From assembly GCF_010015445.1 (NCBI RefSeq), contig NC_053127.1, positions 11,257,776 to 11,321,775 on the forward strand: a DNA stretch of 64,000 nt, written 5' to 3'. The notes below the pieces were generated by a model. It was given only the letters and a program-made list of their open reading frames with translations. It was not told the origin of the DNA and made no database searches. Shown in pieces: positions 1 to 14,489 of this stretch. The stretch's first letter is position 1. Each line of letters opens with the position of its first letter. This DNA is from Perca fluviatilis. Taxonomy: Eukaryota > Chordata > Actinopteri > Perciformes > Percidae. Position numbers and translations under genes: made by a program.

Positions 1-297
1 GTAAATAACACTTGCCTGCTGGCTTCTGCTCTCTGCTGTTGTTGTTGCTGCTGTGAGACGAGTGCTTAGGGACATCTACAAATTACAACACCGAAAAGAG
101 ATGCAACAAAAACATTTTTTAATTTAACTTATTTTTTAAAGTAAGTGCTGTAATATAACTAGCAGGAGACAAGTAATAATTGAGGTAAGTTTGGAGACAT
201 TACCTTATTTAATCATTAAATTAATACATATTTTTGTTGTATCTCTTTTCGGTGTAGTAATTTATAGACGGCCCTAAGCACTCGTCTAACTGCAGGT

Positions 298-332
<35 letters not shown>

Positions 333-648
333 CAACAGAGCAGAAGAGAGCAGGCAAGTGTTCATAAACTTCTGGTGTACTTACAAACTTTCCAATCCAT
401 CGTTCTATGAGAGCATAACCTATATATACTAGTGTAGACCTTTGGTATCATTTCGGGCATTATTAGTGGGGTCATTTAAGAGATACAAACGTGGGTCCAT
501 TAGCCCCGCGCTAAGCTATTCAGCGGCTAACGCTACTCTACGCTAACACGCCCAATGTTAGACCCAGGTGAAAAAAGCTTCTGGGGGGGTGTTTGGCTCG
601 AGGTCATGGTGCAAAGGACCCTAGGGTGAATTACTCCGAACCATCACT
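1..648. mobile_element. palindromic TTAA-flanked element, left part off window
   Basis: This is the right three quarters of the element described at 33352-34241, in the same orientation. The arms around about 25-130 and 230-360 are inverted copies (GACGAGTGCTTAGG against CCTAAGCACTCGTC). The 3' arm carries a CAG run at 299-328. The right terminus CCGAACCATCACT is followed by TTAA at 649-652. It sits in rad51d intron 7. Confidence 0.8.
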
Positions 649-1105
649 TTAAAGACAGTTAAAGAGTTTTTAGTCCTTTTTTTTCATTTGTTTTTTTGTA
701 CTTTTTCTATTCGACTAGCCCTGCTCAGGTGTGGAGAACAAGTAACTGCTTCCAGAGAAATTAACTATAACTTTCTTATAACAAATTTCTCAAAGCTCAA
801 GCTGAGGTGGGTCAGACATTAATTTATTCATGAACTGGTATACATAGACCGGTGTTTGTTTAAAGTGCCTATAGCTCTAACAAAATACTTCATGAATTAG
901 CTAGTTTTGGAAACTTAATGTTTTCAGAGGTTTAATTACATTTTCAGACTTGTAATGTCTTTTCACAATTGCACATGGTAGGTTTATTTTAGATCTTGCC
1001 TATTGAACCTGTTGTATTGAGTAATTACTTAATTAGATCAAAGTTTTGGAGCTTTCTATGAACCAATAGTTAACAATAAAGTTGAATTAAGTTCACTTGG
1101 ATTAA

Positions 1106-1584
1106 AATGTTCTCTTTATGATGTTTTTTAACATTAATATGAGCTCCCCCAGCCTGCCTATGGTCCCCCAGTGGCTGGAAATGGTGATAGGTTTAAACCG
1201 AGCCCTGGGTATCCTGCTCTGCCTTTGAGAAAATGAAAGCTCAGACGGGCCGATCTGGAATCTGGTTACCTCCCCTTTCTCTGCTTTGCCCGCCCAGAGA
1301 ATTTGGCCCGCCCATGAGAAAGAGAGCGACATCATGGCTTTCAAACGAGCAAAGTGGTAGTTGGTCAAGGTCACATACCCACCCTCCACCTTGCCCCCCC
1401 CTCTCTCCCCAATAGCTACAGACACAGAAATGGCACATACTAAGGAAAGCTCATTGTGGGACTGGCTCTAGTGGCTGTAATTCTGCACCAAGGCTGAATT
1501 TTGGGAAAGAGACTTCAGATACAGTATTAGGGGACCACTAAGGCCTATATAAAAGCATCCAAAGAGCACTATGTCATAGGACCT
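1106..1584. mobile_element. TTAA-flanked MITE-like repeat
   Basis: The block is flanked by TTAA at 1102-1105 and 1585-1588. It contains words I recognise from high-copy teleost repeats (TAGTGGCTGTAATTCTGCAC, TATATAAAAGCATCC, right end ATAGGACCT). The left terminus is degraded. The reading frames inside it are not genes. Confidence 0.55.
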
Positions 1585-1943
1585 TTAAGAACTTTATTAT
1601 TTGTATTATTAATTGAATTGAATTTATTAATAATATTATTTTGACTCTCAAGAGGTCAGACTCCTGTTGAACCAGCTCCAAGGTTAAGGACAACATCTCT
1701 ATTTATAACTGATATTAGAAATGTAAGCTTTTACTCTAAATGTGATGGTTTAGGGTTTACTGTGACTGTACAAACAATTATGATTTTTTTCCCCACACTT
1801 TCTCATGACTGGAACTAACTTAGATGTTATGCTTTCCAAATGTTGTGATATTTATTTTACAGACATTTGGAGTTAACAGGCTCAGGTGTATACACAGCCT
1901 TAGGTATCATGCACTATGATTGACTTGCAGAAAGAGATATCAC

Positions 1944-2034
1944 CTTCATTTTGTTTGCCTCCCAGTAGAGGAGAGATAACAGCTGACACGGAGTCCACGA
2001 TCACTGCCTTGACAGAGCCACCGCCAACAGACAC
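1944..2034 (-). CDS. rad51d: rad51d exon 7 (Walker B)
   Basis: A 91-bp exon bounded by TATTAG and a weak GTGATA donor. It encodes [20 protein letters not shown] and then [10 protein letters not shown], followed by the first base of a Gly codon (residues 193-222). Walker B is AVIVDS with Asp206. This is the last rad51d exon in the window; I found no exon-8-like sequence between 1943 and the left edge. Confidence 0.94.
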
Positions 2035-2987
2035 CTAATACAAAATTAGATTGCTGAAAAAGTTGATAGTTTTTCTCAAAGGTGCCCTCGGTACAGAAGG
2101 ATTATTGGTATATTTTAAGCAGAAGGGAAAAAAGTAACCGCAACAAACCTGCTGAAGCCCACCACTGCGAAGACTGTACAGACAGTCGAGTAAAGAGAAA
2201 ATGTTAAACAAACGGAAGATATGGATCCTCTGAAGAGCTTCCATCTGTAAAATGACAGTTTGTTTCACATTGTCTTATATTACACATCATGTATTATTAG
2301 TTTGAAACTCATTCCCTGTCAACTCACCTGCTCTTCTGTGTTACTTGTTTCAGCTTGGAGCATTTGAAGCAAGCGGCTGGCAGTCAGCCCTCCTGTTGTA
2401 TCGATAAATATTACACTCTGTTTCAGATGGTAAGAAATGTGCACTGCCACACCGAAACACACCTATAAGACATGACAAGCGTGCAGGAAATAGTTAAAGA
2501 TAGCATGGATAATTTGTGTTAGCTGAAGTATAACTTCGAAAAGTATTATTTCAGCCAGAGTAAAATTTCTTATTCTATAGGAGAAGAGGGGATTCTAAAA
2601 AGCAGGAATTTATGAGGCTGAAATTATCAGTGATGAAGAGGGAAGGTAGGAAATGTTCACCTGAGATTTGCCACTTCCTGGGCCTCCTGACAGCTCTGTT
2701 ATCTCTCCAGTATACAAGCCTGAATCCAGCAGTTTATCTAAGCTGCAAGAAACAAGGTGCAATACATTACTCACAACTGCCATCCGATGTAATAAACTAT
2801 TAAGTCCATGTACATCCGTAGAGCCAACAAAAACTGCAATTGAGTGAACACAATATAAACAGAGCTTGCATTAGGCTCCAGACTATTCGGAAGATGTTTG
2901 GCCAATTCCTAATTTCAGTTGCATCTTATCAAGCTTAGCCACTGGCTTCATCTTTTAAATAAAATAAAAATAGTTTGCTTTTCAATA

Positions 2988-3040
<53 letters not shown>

Positions 3041-3046
3041 TTCTCT

Positions 3047-3104
<58 letters not shown>

Positions 3105-4492
3105 CTCTTCTCTGATTGCGTGTCTCGCTGTGAGAAGTCAAGACAGCCGAAATAACCACGAACCTAGGTGTTTTATTTTTGTAAAGTGTTCTTCCTGTAT
3201 GCGATTACCTGTCTAGCTTGACACGTACGCTTGCGTCTCCCGCAAGAAATAGAGGAGACGCCGAAACTATCGCTATCGCCGACTTGGACGCTACGTGGCT
3301 GGTATGAAAGGACAGATTGGATAACATGGGTGCAGAAATAAAAATAGCTGCGCTACGCTGCTATAGGCGGCGCTTACGCACCCAGTGTGTTTTGGCTGTA
3401 AGTGTATCTGCTCTTTTTTATGTGTTCACACAGCAGCAATAAACTTTAGTAATAAGTCATTAGCGATAAGATTTTCCTCACAATGTTTAGCAATGGCTTT
3501 ACGAGATAGATTTTCTATCCCATATTTCCTTTTTTAGCTGCTGGATTTTTGTTGGTTGCATTTCTTTAAACCAATCACAATCATCTTGGGCGGCGCTAAG
3601 CTCCGGACGCAGTGACTGTTGCTTTTTCAAAATGGTCTCGGGAAGGAACTTGTTTTGGTGGAACATTTGCAAAAGAAAGACTTCTGTTTATCCAAACTAC
3701 TCTTGCACTTATATTTTGATAATTACCAATGTAGTGTTTGTTGTTGAAATGCTTTAAAGATCTGTTCTTTCAGCACTGGAATGCTTTAGGGCTGCAACAA
3801 AGAATCGATAAAATTCCATTATTAAAAAAGTTGGCAACGAATTTCATTATCGATTCGTTGTGTCGCGCACTATTACGCCACTCAGTCGCAGAGATAAAAA
3901 AAAAAAAAAAATGAGTTGAGCGCAGAGCGGAGCGTAAGAAAAGAAAAAAGAGCAGAGCGGGGGTAGAGGAAATACGGAGAGAGACCGGAGAGACCCGTAA
4001 CGTTGTTCTGAAACACATGGCGGAGGCAGAGAAATCAGTATGACTAAGTCATCCAAGGTGTGGGAGCATTTCACACTAAATAAATCAAAAACGTGTTAAT
4101 TGCAAGATAAGCAAAAGCAACATGGCATGGCACGGGCACACCACGGTGATGATTCAGCACCTAAAACTTAAACATGTTGGAGTCCTTGATGAGGAGGAAG
4201 GGAGTTCAACAGCAGGGTAAAGTCACTACACAATCCTACTTCTGTTCAGTTTTGAAGTGAGGAACGTAACGTCCCTCCAGTAGCTCTTCTGGTGCTGCTG
4301 TTTACTCTATCCAGCTGACTAGCATGACAAGCTAGCGTTAGCTCATTAATAACAGTAGGCTAACAAAGCAGGGGTGGTATAGTTTGCAAGACTAAAGACG
4401 TTTTTATTCACTCGCCTTTTTCGGCCCATTCATTTTTCTATCTGTTTTCATGTATATAGTCTGTGCTTTGTCCCATATCAGTTATTGTTGAC

Positions 4493-4578
<86 letters not shown>

Positions 4579-7500
4579 TTGTCTGTATCTGCTCTTTGGG
4601 TTACTTACCTTTACACAACTATTAACTAAAACAACAAGTATGTAAGTATGTATTGAGTTGATGTAAATTAATGCTTATTTGTTTTTTTATCCAATTCATC
4701 GAAAAAATAATCGACAGATTAATCGATTATTAAAATAATCGTTCGGTGCAGCCCTAGAATGCTTATATTTGTCTATGTTGAGTTCAATGATCTGTGTAGC
4801 TTGTGGAATCTCATCATCTGTGGCAGCACGTGCGATGATGAATGTGACAGCGATGCAGTTAAATCTACATAGCCAAGGTCCTTCCGCCTGAAGGTTAAGC
4901 ATCACTGGAAGCCTGTGGCTGGTGAATAGTGGTTCTCACCCCCACAGCATGATTGTGAAGAGGAGAATTGGTGGGAATGGACATAATTGCATTATTCCTG
5001 CCTTCTCTGAGAATGGGGCAAAGGAGGGTTGCACTGTTGATGAAGCACTAGGTAGTGTTCTTGTATGGACTCCGAAGGCTGAAAGTGATTGTCCTTCAAA
5101 AGCCACAGATTCATAATTTCTTATGGGCTGCACTCATTTTTTTTTTTTTTTTCAAATTTTGTTATTATTTGTTACGTGAAATCATAAAAATAAAATTTTA
5201 GTCAGTTGCTTCAATTCACTCTCCAGTGAGATCAAAATACTGTGGACCTTAAGTTCTTTATCTTACTGTATTGTGTGTTTGGAGCGGAAACAATTAAGAG
5301 GCTCAGATTTTGATTTGTTTAGACGGAAAGCGCTTTTTAAAAGACCATTTTTGACATCCTTCCTTTATTTCCAGCACCTGGATAATAATTCAAAGAAATA
5401 GTGGGAATTAACAGCATTATTCTCGTGTCTTTTGCAGGCAGCTTCACTGTCAGGCTGGCTGTGGGCTGCTGGGAGCCACCTACGCTGAACTACAAGGCTG
5501 AATTCCTTATTAGAATGCTTTGACGGAAGACGATGGTTGCAATTTTCGAGGCTGAATCTCATCCCTTGATCACACCCAAACATTTTTGCAGTAGCCTATG
5601 CATAGCATTATAATATCATTGTGTCATTATATTATCAAGTGTTGACAAAAACATTATGTAGGCTACATGATACACAAGCTGATGAAAGCTATAAACCATT
5701 ATCAGCCCTTATCATCCATCCTGTTAGTATGACAAATCACCACATCAGCTGGAAATCTGATAAGGTTTGTTTAGTTTTTGTTGCGTTGTCTCTGTTTATC
5801 TTGGTACATACGATTTTGATATTATGTGTGGCTAAAAATAAATGATTCCATTTATTATTCGTTATTAATGATTAGACTACTTTTGTTTGTTAGGACTAGC
5901 TGTGATGGAAGTGTATAAAATGCTTAGTGTGTTGCTGGGTGTTATACTGCCAAAGACAAATGCTTCTTGACGATATTTAAGGAGACAGCTAAATAATAGG
6001 AATACAGTTCAACTGTAATTAGTTAAGAATAGAACAATCTGACAGTCCAAGAAAGGTTCCCCGACACAATGTTACTAACAAGACACAGAACTAAGTATAA
6101 AGGTTCACCAACACATTTGGTTATTTTATCAAGTTATAGTACTTGGGTTTTCTTTGAGCTCTTTGACTTCTACGTAGTTGTTTGAAATAAGACCACACAC
6201 TTAAAAAGTATATGTCCATTCTATGTATCCCTCTCTGTGCTCAAGACTCCCATTCACTGTGCATCAAACACCTGGAAGAAGAAACAGAAATTAAATTAAT
6301 ATGCCAAAAAGGTGTCCAGCAACAGATGTGATTGAAAGCTGAAGAGAAGTCCTAGCAGCGCTTACAGCCTTCAGGGCGTCTGGCTTTAGGTAGAAAAAGT
6401 CTGAATGTGGCCGTCTTCACGGAGTATGATGAAGACTTAAATATGTGCCTCATTTCATTCAGGCAATGTTCTCTCAGACAAAGCTGTAAAATACTTTCAG
6501 TTCCAGTTCACCGATTCTGACGCAAAGACTTGCAAGATCTTGTCTTCGGTCTATGCAGCCGATCAGCCGAGAAAACTAGTTTCACACTCAGCATTAGCTA
6601 GTGAGCAAAGCAGGATATATTCTGCACATCAACAGATTGCAGTCTCTCATCTACTCTACAAAATCCTTTACATATATTATACACTCAGTTGCCCTAATGC
6701 AGTCTACTAAAACAGCCCGGCAATAAATCCTTCCTTCATGACAGTTATAATGTTTAGGTTTGATGGACCTGTTTAAGAGGTGCTAATTCAACCTTATGGT
6801 CATTTTGGAGGTTTTAGTTTGTGCTGCACTGTACTGCATATTTCTACTATTTTGTTCACAGAATAGTAAACATTAGAAACACCTCTCAAACTCTATAAAA
6901 TTCAACAGCACCACAAACTGCAGCCTCCAAATTAACTATGAAGTTGAATTAACACATCTCTAAAACAGTTTTAACAAAAACGGAACACTACGACTTTTCA
7001 GGTGCTGCTTTTGCAGGAATGATGTATTAGACTGCATTAGTTTTAGCTAGGCATACCTAATAAACTAAGTGTACGTTTCCTTTGTCTCTGCATAAACCAC
7101 ACACCATACTGACTGTACAAACGGTGACACCATGGACAGCAAAGAGCATCATTCATCAGTTCATCTTTTCACCAGTAGAGCGCAGCCGAGGCACACAAAT
7201 TACACTGCTTTTACTCACATGGCTGATTCATATCACAAATCCAAAAGCACTAACTAATTTATGAAAACCATTTAAAAAGGACCAATGGAGAAAAAAAACC
7301 AACGGTGGTCATTAATTATGCCGAAACAGTGAGTTTAACTGTAGATAAGGTACCATCCTATAAATTATGTCATGCTGGCCCATTTCACAGATTCGTTCAG
7401 GGCAGTCTGTGTCCTGGCTAAAGAATATTTCCCTTCTAAAAGTGGAGAATTTATATGCTATGCTTTGTGCTATGACTGCATACAGATAGCTGAATCTTGT

Positions 7501-10500
7501 GATGCCAGCAATCATCTCTGTGCAAACCTTTGGATGCTGCGTCTCACTTTTGCAAGTTAACTCTCTAAGTAGTGCTGTAATACAATGCCATGCTGGTAGC
7601 AGCTGGATTCTTTGGTTTCTTTCAAGTCATTAAATTTTGATTTTCCGATGTCCCGGAAAATGTTTTAAAGGACTTGTCAGTGATGGTTTTTTTTTTTGTG
7701 TGGAAAGTAGTCAAGCTAGAGGCCAAGTTAATGCAGCTGATATATCAGAGCCACTTTAGGCTGCATTCACTATCCAGATGGAATAACAAGCAAAGAAGTC
7801 GGCTCTAGCTACAAAAATGTAGCACACAGACCACTTCTAAAACACTCTATTGCTCTGCTGTATTTTTAACTACGGCTACCATACTCCAGATGCATATTTT
7901 ACCGGCACAGTTCAATGCAAATTTGATTTTAACAACACTGAAAATATTTTAGTTTGATAAATGGGATCGATGCAGAGGAATCTGGTTATGAAAAATCTTG
8001 TAATGTACAATACTATTGATTTTGCATGTTATCCTGTGATTGTGGAAAGTCTGTGCTTGTCTGCAAAGCTGAAGAGCAAAAATTGCAAACATAATAAGAC
8101 TGACAAATGACTTAAATGCATCCCTTGCTACAACAATAGTAGTTGAAGCACAAATAATCAGGTGCAGCATGTAAAATTATGTCCTTTGACTTTCAAAATA
8201 CAACTACTCCAACCACTTAACAAATTAAACACTTCAAACTGAAATAATAGCCGTTGGCCCAGATGAAGAAGCCACTACACGCACAAACAAGCATCACCAC
8301 AAAATCACTTTTGCCTCTAAACTGAACACTGGGCAAATGTCTTTTAATTCAATATGTGGGGAGCTGTCCTTAGGAATACATATTTCATTGTGGAGGTGAA
8401 TCTTCCGTCAAGCTCTTGTGGCACTCAGCCCACCGTTAAATCCCAGTCCTCGAAAGACAAAACTATGTGCTCTGCTGTGTGTGCAGAATTGTCTTTACCT
8501 GGGATTTCCAGTGGAGAGGATGGCTGTTGAGCTCAATAGTTCTTCATACAGATCAGCGCCTGACACAGGGAATGCTGTGTGTTGGGCCAGCAGCACTCGG
8601 CGGATGGCAAATAAAGCCTGAAATACAATAATTACAGCATATGAGGCTCACACACTGCTGCATGGATAAGCCACAACACAACATGTACTGATCTACTTCA
8701 GCTAGCGTTGCCAGATTGGGTAGTTTTCTGCCCAATTGGGCCATTGTGATTATAATCCCAAAGCAAAATGTTGGCTTGTTGTTTTTAAATAATGTAATCA
8801 TAGCCACACTGTCTGCTCAGATTTGGTTAAAGTGCTCATATTATGCTCATTTTCAGGTTCATAATTGTATTTAGAGGTTATATCAGAATAGGTTTACATG
8901 GTTTCATTTTCAAAAATCACCATATTTTTGGTGTACTACACATTGCTGCAGCTCCTCTTTTTACCCTGTGTGTTGAGCTCTCTGTTTTAGCTACAGAGTG
9001 AGGCATCTCACTTCTGTTCCATCTTTGTTGGGAGTCGCACATGCGCAGTAGCTAGGTAAGCACTGCTAGCTAATCAGAAGCAGAGTATGATGGCGCACCA
9101 CACTTGCAGCAGAGTATGAGGGCGCACCACACTTGCAGCTAGGCAAGCATTATAACGTGTTATAACTAGTGCTGTCAAACGATAAAAATATTTAATCGCG
9201 ATTAATCGCATTAATGTCATAGTTAACTCGCGATTAATCGCACATTTTTATCTATTTTAAATGTCCCTTGATTTCTTATTGTCCCATTATGTTTTCTCAT
9301 TTTAATGCATCAGAAAGAAGCGCAGGCATCTAAGTGGCACCTAAATAAGGCACCGAAATCCGCGTTGCTATTTGGTCCGGTAGATAACGGTCGTTAAGGC
9401 ACCGGTGCCGTATTAGCACCGGGTCTCGGACCCCATTCAAAACGGCGACTTTTGTCGAAAAGCGACTAGTTTGCCGGTATGTACTACTCTTTGGCCGGCT
9501 CGCAAACAAGTGCAAACAAGTGTGTGCAGCGTGCATGTTGTTTTGTTTCCGGTCTAGCTAGATCCAGTGTGGTGGTGTAGTTTTTCTAACGTTACTAGTT
9601 GTTGAAACAGCATGTGAAAAAACTACAAAGTTTGCTGGGCCAAAAAGAACGTTAATCTCACGATAAAAAAATGGGTTTGCGTTAATGCCGTTAATAACGC
9701 GTTTAACTGAAAGCACTAGTTATTACGTCTTACAAAGTGACGCATGTTTGTCACGGAAGTAAAGGCTTGACTACAACAGAGCTGTTTGGAGCAGTTTGTG
9801 AACAGTGTTTTCTGTTGGAGATGGTAAGTCCCTTTGGGGGGGACTTTTTCACTTTGGAAGCCTATTACATGCACAAAAAAGATATACAACACAATAAAGG
9901 AAAGGGAAAACGCTAAAAAGCATAATATGAACACGTTAATATTTGATTACTGAAATTACAGTGGGCCACTTTGCACTTGAACGGCGTCAGCAGGTAATTT
10001 ACAAAAATAAACACCAAATAAGATTAAAACTAGTGAGGTTAAATCGCATTCTGGAGAGCATGTCAAGAACGTAGGGCAGGTTCTGCTCCATATCGACGCT
10101 TGTATCGCTTTACAATACTTAGTTTTAGGTATTCAACCACAATGGTTCAGGATTATGCTGGGATTAACAATTATTTTATTATCATTTAGCTTGGTTATCT
10201 TTTGTTTCGTAAATTAAAAGTCAAAAGATATTGAAAAATGCCACTCATGTTCTATCAGTGTTCAGTTGAGACAACCAAACCCTCCCGACAAACCTATTTG
10301 TATGGATTTGCTTGCAGCCAATCATCGCAAGCATTTGATTTGATACGATGTGTGATTGGCCCAATACCGCAGCAGCCACAACCCACACAGCCTGTGGTGT
10401 GGTGAAGTTCAGCATTTAACAAAGTTGCCATTTCAGCATGCCGAGATGCCTCTATTCACATGATGGTTATAGAATTAAGTAGAAAAAAAAAGGTATCAAA

Positions 10501-10917
10501 TGAAGTACTCTATTTGTATCAGAATCACTTTAAGGGTACTAGTATTGGTACTCGTATCATAATTTTTTTTAAACGATACCCAGTCCTAATACAAACAAGC
10601 ACATATGACAATTAGGCATTATTCAGTTAATTATAATGGAGTCCTGCTTTTTTATATATTAGGGAGATATATCCAAAACATCCCCGCCTACCATAAGTTC
10701 TAGATCCCACACGGGGATGGCACCAGAAGAACAGTAGTCATTACGTGACTGGATTTTTACTTGCCAATAAATCACCTTGCATACTGATGCTGATACAACA
10801 GCCTTTAAAGCAGAAGTTTTCCACATGAACTAGAGCTGCAAAGATTAATCGATATTTGTCAACTATTAAATTAATCGGCAACTGTTTTGATAATCCATTA
10901 GTCGAATTGAATCATTT

Positions 10918-10977
<60 letters not shown>

Positions 10978-13900
10978 TCTCTGATTCCAGCTTTCTTAAT
11001 GTGAATATTTTCTAGTTTCTCCGATCCTCTGTGACTGTAAACTGAATATCTTTGAGTTGTGGACAAAACAAGACTTTTGATCTTGGGCTTTGGAAAACAC
11101 CAATCGACATTTTTCACCATTTTATAGACCAGACAACTAATAGATTGATCGACTTTGAAAGTAATCGTTAGTTGCTAACATGAACGTGCAACTAAAAATC
11201 ACAAATCAAACTACAAACCAATCTGTTGGTATATGTCACATATACATTTTCTGAGAATGTAAAAAATGAGAATGTAAAAAATGTAAAACACTCTTTTCTC
11301 CTCCTACAGAATGTTAATATTTTGATGATTCATATTATATATATCTCCAGGGTGCAGAAATAAATGCATCCAATAAAATGTAATATGGGGCATCCAGCCA
11401 ACGCCTCCCATCATATAAAACTGCACTTGACCGTTGGTTTGTGGGTCACAGTAGCTATCAAGGCGATATCATGGGTCAGAGGTGTGTTCTGATATTTTAG
11501 TTTGTCTCCAGATCTAATAATGGGTGGGTATCGCTCTCTATCACTCTAAACCGCTATCACTCTAAACCGCTGTGGTTATTCATACATGGCGAAGCCGCCA
11601 TGTCCTGCAATCGGCCGCCTGTGGGCAGATTAATCAGCTTGTCAATCCGAGACTCCATGGTCGCTACGTTACGCCCACTTATCATATCCCTCTCATAATT
11701 CTACACTGCACACAAACTCACTTTCACACGGAAATATGTCACATTACAAAAGCTAAAGATGCCCTACTTGAGCATGACTGTAGGCAGCATGAGGCAATTG
11801 AACAAACATTCCTCCACTCTAGAATAATAGCGGAAAAAGATCAATCAGATCAGGACTCTTGCTCTGCTATCACCTAATGAGATCTTTGGATTTCTGTTTT
11901 CAATAAATAAATATATGTGAATGTCTAAGGAAATTTGAATTATCTTGAGAGCAGAAGTATTAGCTTAGTTGATGTTGGAACCTACTACCTACCACACTAC
12001 AGTAGGACATCCAACTGCATTGTACAATGTTACATCAACCTACTGCATGAAAACACATTGTTCACTAAACGGCCTGGGTTATGAAGCCTTTTATGAAAAC
12101 AGATCAGAGAAAGAGCACTTACTGCTGTTTAGCAGGCTTACATTCTGATTAGTCTCTTCTTCTGGGAAGAGAGAATGTCCGTCCAGAATTAATGTCCAAC
12201 AGCAGATATTTATTTAGGGAAAATAAGGCAAATCTGTTGGGTCTCAATGGGAATGTTGGCGCCCCAAATTTGGGATCTAGGCTTATAAAATGGGTGTGTT
12301 TTTACATAGAAAACTTGCCATGAGCAGCTTTAATTAATTTAAGTGTTGCAGGTTGCTTTAGTCAGATGAACGCGTCGGTGCAGCTGACCTAGCATTGACC
12401 TCCTAGCCGTTGTGTGTGTGCACAACAATGGTTCAAATCAACAGCAAGAGTCTGATGGACCAGAGGGATGCTGGTTATCAGCTCAGGGGATGCCTGCAGG
12501 CTGAACAAGCTGGTAGAACGTCTAGCTCGGCCACGGCGATGACCTGAACCTGCTGCAGGCAGCGATGGAAAAAAGAATATTCCAAAAATGTAATGATTTC
12601 TTGGGTGAAAAAAACATTCATTAATTCTGTGATGATATCTTCTAACACTTTCATCATCTCGAGCAAGGTGGTATTTAACTCCTATAATATGCAAGACATT
12701 GGGGGAACTAGAGTCACAGGTTGAATTACATGTAGCCAACATGAAAAGAACATGCACCGTGATAGGAGGATGGATTTCAAACTTTTCTAAAGCTTCTCAT
12801 GGGGTTACAAAATATTTTGACTGGATGTACAGACAGACAGTTTGACCAGTGAGGATGTGTTACTGACTGTAAGGGCGTTTTCACACCTGTAGTTCGTTTG
12901 CTTTGGCCCGAATCAGTTGATGAGTTAGTAAACTTGAAGCGATTTCCCCTCGGTTCGGTTTGGTTTGGTTTCACACCTGGAAAAATCCAAGCGTAACAAA
13001 ATGCGTCATTGCAAATCAGGCAAAAACGTCCACTCCTCTTATTGGTTGGATGTGTCTGGGGGCGGGAGCAAGAAAGTAAATACAGGAAGAATGTCATGTG
13101 TTCTGGATTAGTGCATAGTTCTTGCATCTCCATGTTCAAACCAGCTCATTTAATTAAAATTATCAGACGTTGTTTCGCGACAGACGTTACTACGTCTGCT
13201 CTGGTCACAGACACTTCCCTCTGCTCTGCCGGCATCTGTCTCCAACTTTAGCGGTGGGTGACCACGGAGATGCGAATGACAGACGGCGAGCTTGACCGAA
13301 GTCTATTTCTGTGAGAGAAACATTGAAGCTGCTACAGTTGCATGCTCTGCTGCATCACAGGTTGCTTAACACACCTGACTACAGGAGACATTAGCTCAGA
13401 CTGGAGAAGTATGTATAGTTGGTGCAGTTCGAGTACGGATCACGTTCTCACCACAAACGAACCACTCCAGAGTTCGACTGAAAGTGTACCGAGACCACCT
13501 CTTCAAGCAGGTCTCGGTACGCACCAGAGTTCGATTGCTGCGTTCTCACCTGCCCAAACAAACCGCACTAGCGGGGCAAACAAACTCTAGTTCAATTTAA
13601 CCGAACTAAACGAGGCAGGTGTGAAAGCGCCCTAAAACTCTCACTCATTTTTGTATCAAGAAGCTTTGGTTGACTTTCATGCCCTGTCCACCCACCCACC
13701 CACACCCACCCACCCTCCCACACCCACCCACCCTCCCACACCCACACACACACATTCACTAAAACAGTACACTTATCTACAAGGTCCTTCTGGGTCACTT
13801 TCCTTATTTTTGCACTCTTATATCTCTGAAAACGTTTGGTGGAAACACTATTTACGATCTACAAAAATAATAATAGTTTCCTGTTATCTGCCCATAAGGT

Positions 13901-14430
13901 CAGAACTGAGTTTGGTCGAATTTCTATCATGGTCTGCTCTCTTTTTTCATGGTTCTCACTGTGAAATGATTTGAAACTGAAAGTGCTGGCCTTTCTTTGT
14001 GGGTTCAAACTGATAATGAAGGACTTTGTGACAGACCCAATAAGTTGTTTTAGTTTTGCTTTCCTCATGGCTAGAAACTTTTCTATTGTTTATTGCATAC
14101 GGTACAGATATAACTATATTTAAAATACTATTTTTATTTCTTACTGTATCAATTTTTACAAATTTTGCCATGCGATTTCTGTTGGGGGGGGGGGGAATGT
14201 TGCTTGGGCAGTAGTGCTAAACAGCTTTAATTAGCTTAAAACAATACGTAGCCAACAAGACAGTAGTACACCAAGACATCAGTCATTCAATACCAAATTT
14301 CAATATCTAAGGAGTAAATCTCATCAGTGAGTCAATAACCATGCATGTTTGTATCAAGATCTAATAATGCTGATGATTGACTGTCAGGCAGAAACTGCAA
14401 AAACTATGTTATGCACAGAGACGGGTCACC

Positions 14431-14489
<59 letters not shown>

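Noticed and set aside
299..328. CAG repeat as a polyglutamine coding tract
   Set aside because: It lies inside the arm of a palindromic transposable element in a rad51d intron and has no supporting open reading frame.
649..1943. Possible rad51d exon 8
   Set aside because: No sequence resembling the next conserved segment, nor a suitable acceptor/donor pair, was found. The region holds a MITE and unique DNA.
2919..3159. Ser/Leu/Phe-rich and Lys/Arg/Glu-rich frames
   Set aside because: They are translations of the CT and T tracts in rad51d intron 3.
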